NCBI GenBank assembly: GCA_029567025.1
Contig: JAKQLT010000234.1
Location: 1 to 7,362, forward strand
Reading direction: 5' to 3'
DNA: 7,362 bases
Origin: Candidatus Omnitrophota bacterium
Lineage (GTDB): Bacteria > Omnitrophota > Gorgyraeia > Zapsychrales > Zapsychraceae
Position 1 is the first letter of the stretch. Each line of letters begins with the position of its first letter. A model generated the notes under the pieces. That model ran no database searches and was not told where the DNA came from. It saw nothing but the letters and a program-made list of their open reading frames with translations. Shown here one piece after another: positions 6,397 to 7,362 of the stretch. Made by a program: the position numbers and the translations under genes.

Positions 6397-6507
6397 GTGA
6401 ACCTTGTAAGGAAAGGGGAGCAGGTCTTGAACCTCAAATTTCTACCAAAAATAAATAGTGATACCGTAAGGGCAATTCTTTGAAAAGAGAATTGCCCTTT
6501 TTCTTTT
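6397..6507 (+). ncRNA. Candidate small non-coding RNA (about 110 nt)
   Basis: Between two intrinsic terminators lies a short segment with its own promoter-like site and no open frame that begins with a ribosome site. The predicted RNA starts near 6397. It contains a G/A-rich segment (6406-6423), a small hairpin AGGT-CTTGA-ACCT (6422-6434), an A-rich single-stranded stretch (about 6446-6457), and ends in a 14-bp terminator stem. I compared it by eye with SRP RNA, 6S RNA, tmRNA and common riboswitch cores and saw no convincing match. It could instead be an attenuator-type leader for the CheD-like gene 134 bases downstream, or a dead remnant. The ends are inferred, not observed. Confidence 0.4.
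6468..6507 (+). terminator. Long GNRA-capped rho-independent terminator
   Basis: The arms AAGGGCAATTCTTT (6468-6481) and AGAGAATTGCCCTT (6486-6499) pair over 14 bp with one G-U and are capped by the tetraloop GAAA. TTTTT-C-TTTT follows (6498-6507). It is the strongest intrinsic terminator in the window, yet no protein gene ends immediately before it, which is the main reason to suspect a small RNA upstream. Confidence 0.93.
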
Positions 6508-6630
6508 ATCGCTAACTTTGCGCAGTTTCTTCTACGAGCGTCAGTAAAACAGAATCGCAATGTTCTTGCCAAGAAAAATAAATGTATGCCGATGAGGTTT
6601 TTAAGGCATAAAAAAATTATCTTATAAAAC

Positions 6631-6636
6631 AGGAGG
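6631..6636 (+). promoter_or_regulatory. Ribosome binding site deciding the CheD-like start
   Basis: A perfect AGGAGG lies five bases before the ATG at 6642. An in-frame GTG at 6636 overlaps this site and cannot be the start, so translation begins at 6642. Confidence 0.85.
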
Positions 6637-6641
6637 TGGCT

Positions 6642-7097
6642 ATGAAGAGATTCGTAGATGTGCCAGCGGAGGAAATCATCGCAGGCAACGCGGAGACAGT
6701 GCTCCATTCTGATTCTAAACGAGCCTGTCTTGTGCTTTGCGCGTATGATTCGATGAAAAAAATAGGAGGTCTTGCGCATGCAATGTTTTTATCAGGACCT
6801 GCGGCAGAAAAAAAACATACATCCGCCGCTATTCGTGAAGCGGATCGCGCGATTGATGAAATGCTTAATGACATGATGATGATGGGCGCGAAAAAAGATA
6901 ATATTGAAGTTTGTTTTATTGCTGGGGAAAATGTCCCTCATAAAAAAGATGACGCAGAATATAATAAAACGCTTCGTCAAGCGCTTAATGTTCTTAAAGA
7001 AAAACATATTAAATATCGAGAAGATTCTTTGACGGACGTTGGGAATAAACATGTGTGTTTTGATGTTGAAACAGGAAGCGTTTCGACTGTGGATTAA
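6642..7097 (+). CDS. Divergent CheD-like protein (chemoreceptor glutamine deamidase family)
   Basis: A 151-residue protein resembling CheD, which deamidates or demethylates chemoreceptors and binds CheC. The block ACLVLCAYDSMKKIGGLAHAM (from residue 28) matches the CheD core. C29 and H46 are spaced exactly like the catalytic Cys27/His44 pair of Thermotoga CheD, and S23 falls at the place of its catalytic Thr21. Further matches are the helix AIDEMLNDMMMMGAKKDNIEV (70-90), FIAG (92-95), the ED...D-V-G-N segment (127-135) and the ending FDVETGSV (140-147). Unlike typical CheD, the GSC before the nucleophile is altered to R-A-C, and the GGASM and IGxRN motifs are eroded. Length is close to the family's 150-160. 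No receptor, CheC or other che gene is in the window. The next gene is an EF-G-like GTPase 64 bases downstream. It may act on a non-chemotaxis target. Confidence 0.7.
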   Translation: MKRFVDVPAEEIIAGNAETVLHSDSKRACLVLCAYDSMKKIGGLAHAMFLSGPAAEKKHTSAAIREADRAIDEMLNDMMMMGAKKDNIEVCFIAGENVPHKKDDAEYNKTLRQALNVLKEKHIKYREDSLTDVGNKHVCFDVETGSVSTVD

Positions 7098-7110
7098 AGA
7101 AGTTTTTACG

Positions 7111-7142
7111 GGCTTTCTTATCAAGAGATAAATCAGAAGGCC
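7111..7142 (+). promoter_or_regulatory. Hairpin just upstream of the EF-G-like ribosome site
   Basis: GGCTTTCT (7111-7118) pairs with AGAAGGCC (7135-7142) and, inside it, TATC (7119-7122) with GATA (7127-7130) around an AAGA loop, with AATC bulged. No T-run follows, so it is not a terminator. The Shine-Dalgarno GGAAAGGA begins at the next base (7143). GGCTTT could alternatively pair with AAAGCC at 7155-7160, enclosing the ribosome site. Confidence 0.4.
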
Positions 7143-7161
7143 GGAAAGGAATAAAAAGCCT

Positions 7162-7362
7162 ATGAATGTCAACCAAAAAAGAGATATTGTCTTATTAGGG
7201 CATGCTCATTGTGGCAAAACAACATTAGCAGAGAGCATGCTTTTTTTATCTGGCGCGATTTCACGTAAAGGTGATGTGATGCAGGGAAATTCGATAAGCG
7301 ATTTTAATGAAGATGAACGTGAACGGAAGATATCTATTAACGCGAGCTTTTTAAATACCACA
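7162..7362 (+). CDS. EF-G-like translational GTPase, N-terminal fragment (window edge)
   Basis: The frame is open from the ATG at 7162 to the end of the window (67 codons). The P-loop GHAHCGKTT (residues 13-21) fits GxxxxGKT. The following TLAESMLFLSGAISRKGDV and NSISDFNEDERERKISI match the start of the EF-G-like branch (FusA2/EF-G type II), whose members read GHSGxGKT and SDFDPEE, rather than canonical EF-G (AHIDAGKTTTTERIL). Such proteins are ribosome-associated GTPases, in some species paralogues of EF-G with roles in translocation, recycling or stress. The ribosome site GGAAAGGA (7143-7150) is eleven bases upstream. About nine tenths of the protein lies outside the window, so the switch II region and domains II-V cannot be checked. 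It follows the CheD-like gene by 64 bases and may share its transcript. Confidence 0.85.
   Translation, partial: MNVNQKRDIVLLGHAHCGKTTLAESMLFLSGAISRKGDVMQGNSISDFNEDERERKISINASFLNTT

Noticed and set aside
6417..6440. tRNA T-arm-like GGTTCAAGACC on the - strand
   Set aside because: Only three T-stem pairs form, and no matching acceptor, D or anticodon arms lie at the right distance.
6397..6440. SRP RNA (ffs), because of TGAACC and GGAGCAGG words
   Set aside because: The conserved core CAGGTCCGGAAGGAAGCAG with its GGAA tetraloop is absent.
6563..6572. A second TTCTTGCCAA (also at 6358-6367) as a -35 for the CheD-like gene
   Set aside because: No -10-like hexamer occurs 16-18 bases downstream of it. 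The TTATAA at 6622 is too close to the ribosome site to serve as -10.
6348..6779. A 143-codon ORF on the - strand across the intergenic region
   Set aside because: It runs antisense through the terminator stem and into the CheD-like gene, has no ribosome site, and its composition looks like a chance open frame.
1..7362. CRISPR arrays, insertion-sequence ends, transposase or phage genes
   Set aside because: I found no spaced repeats, terminal inverted repeats, recombinase motifs or structural phage genes.

Overview
The window is a compact, moderately AT-rich piece of a bacterial chromosome. All recognisable genes read on the + strand, with short gaps, Shine-Dalgarno sites before several genes, and clear rho-independent terminators. 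The gene mix is a stand-alone RlmK-type rRNA methyltransferase, an ACR3/ArsC arsenic cassette, a cobalamin-type radical SAM protein, a divergent CheD and an EF-G-like GTPase. This suggests an uncultivated Gram-negative-type lineage, for example the Omnitrophota/PVC area. That placement is a guess from style, not a demonstrated assignment.

Layout. (1) 2-304 is the AT-rich 3' end of an unrecognised gene, followed by a strong palindrome at 338-362. (2) 480-1433 encodes a stand-alone 23S rRNA methyltransferase of the RlmK type. (3) 1434-1482 is a degenerate 7-bp tandem repeat that runs into a perfect TATAAT box. (4) 1510-4632 is a probable four-gene transcription unit: a YhcH/YjgK/YiaL sugar-related protein, an ArsP-like DUF318 permease, an ACR3 arsenite exporter and a thioredoxin-type arsenate reductase. 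(5) 4703-6277 encodes a B12-binding-type radical SAM protein with an unusual hydrophobic C-terminal tail, closed by a strong terminator at 6300-6338. (6) 6339-6641 holds no protein gene but has the layout of a small RNA: a promoter-like site at 6361-6390, about 110 nt, then a long GNRA-capped terminator at 6468-6507. (7) 6642-7097 encodes a divergent CheD-like protein. (8) 7162 to the window end is the N-terminus of an EF-G-like translational GTPase.

How the genes fit together. ArsC reduces arsenate to arsenite and ACR3 exports it. The DUF318 permease is of the type that in ArsP exports trivalent organoarsenicals or other soft metal(loid)s. The cassette has no arsR in this window. The radical SAM gene lies 70 nt downstream with no visible terminator between, so it may be read through from the ars genes, although it also has a promoter-like site of its own. 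The CheD-like protein keeps the catalytic Cys/His pair, but no chemotaxis gene accompanies it and its nearest neighbour is a translation factor.

The items most worth a second look are the candidate small RNA at about 6397-6507, the ars plus radical SAM neighbourhood, the ACR3 insertion before its cysteine-bearing helix, and the CheD-like/EF-G-like pair.
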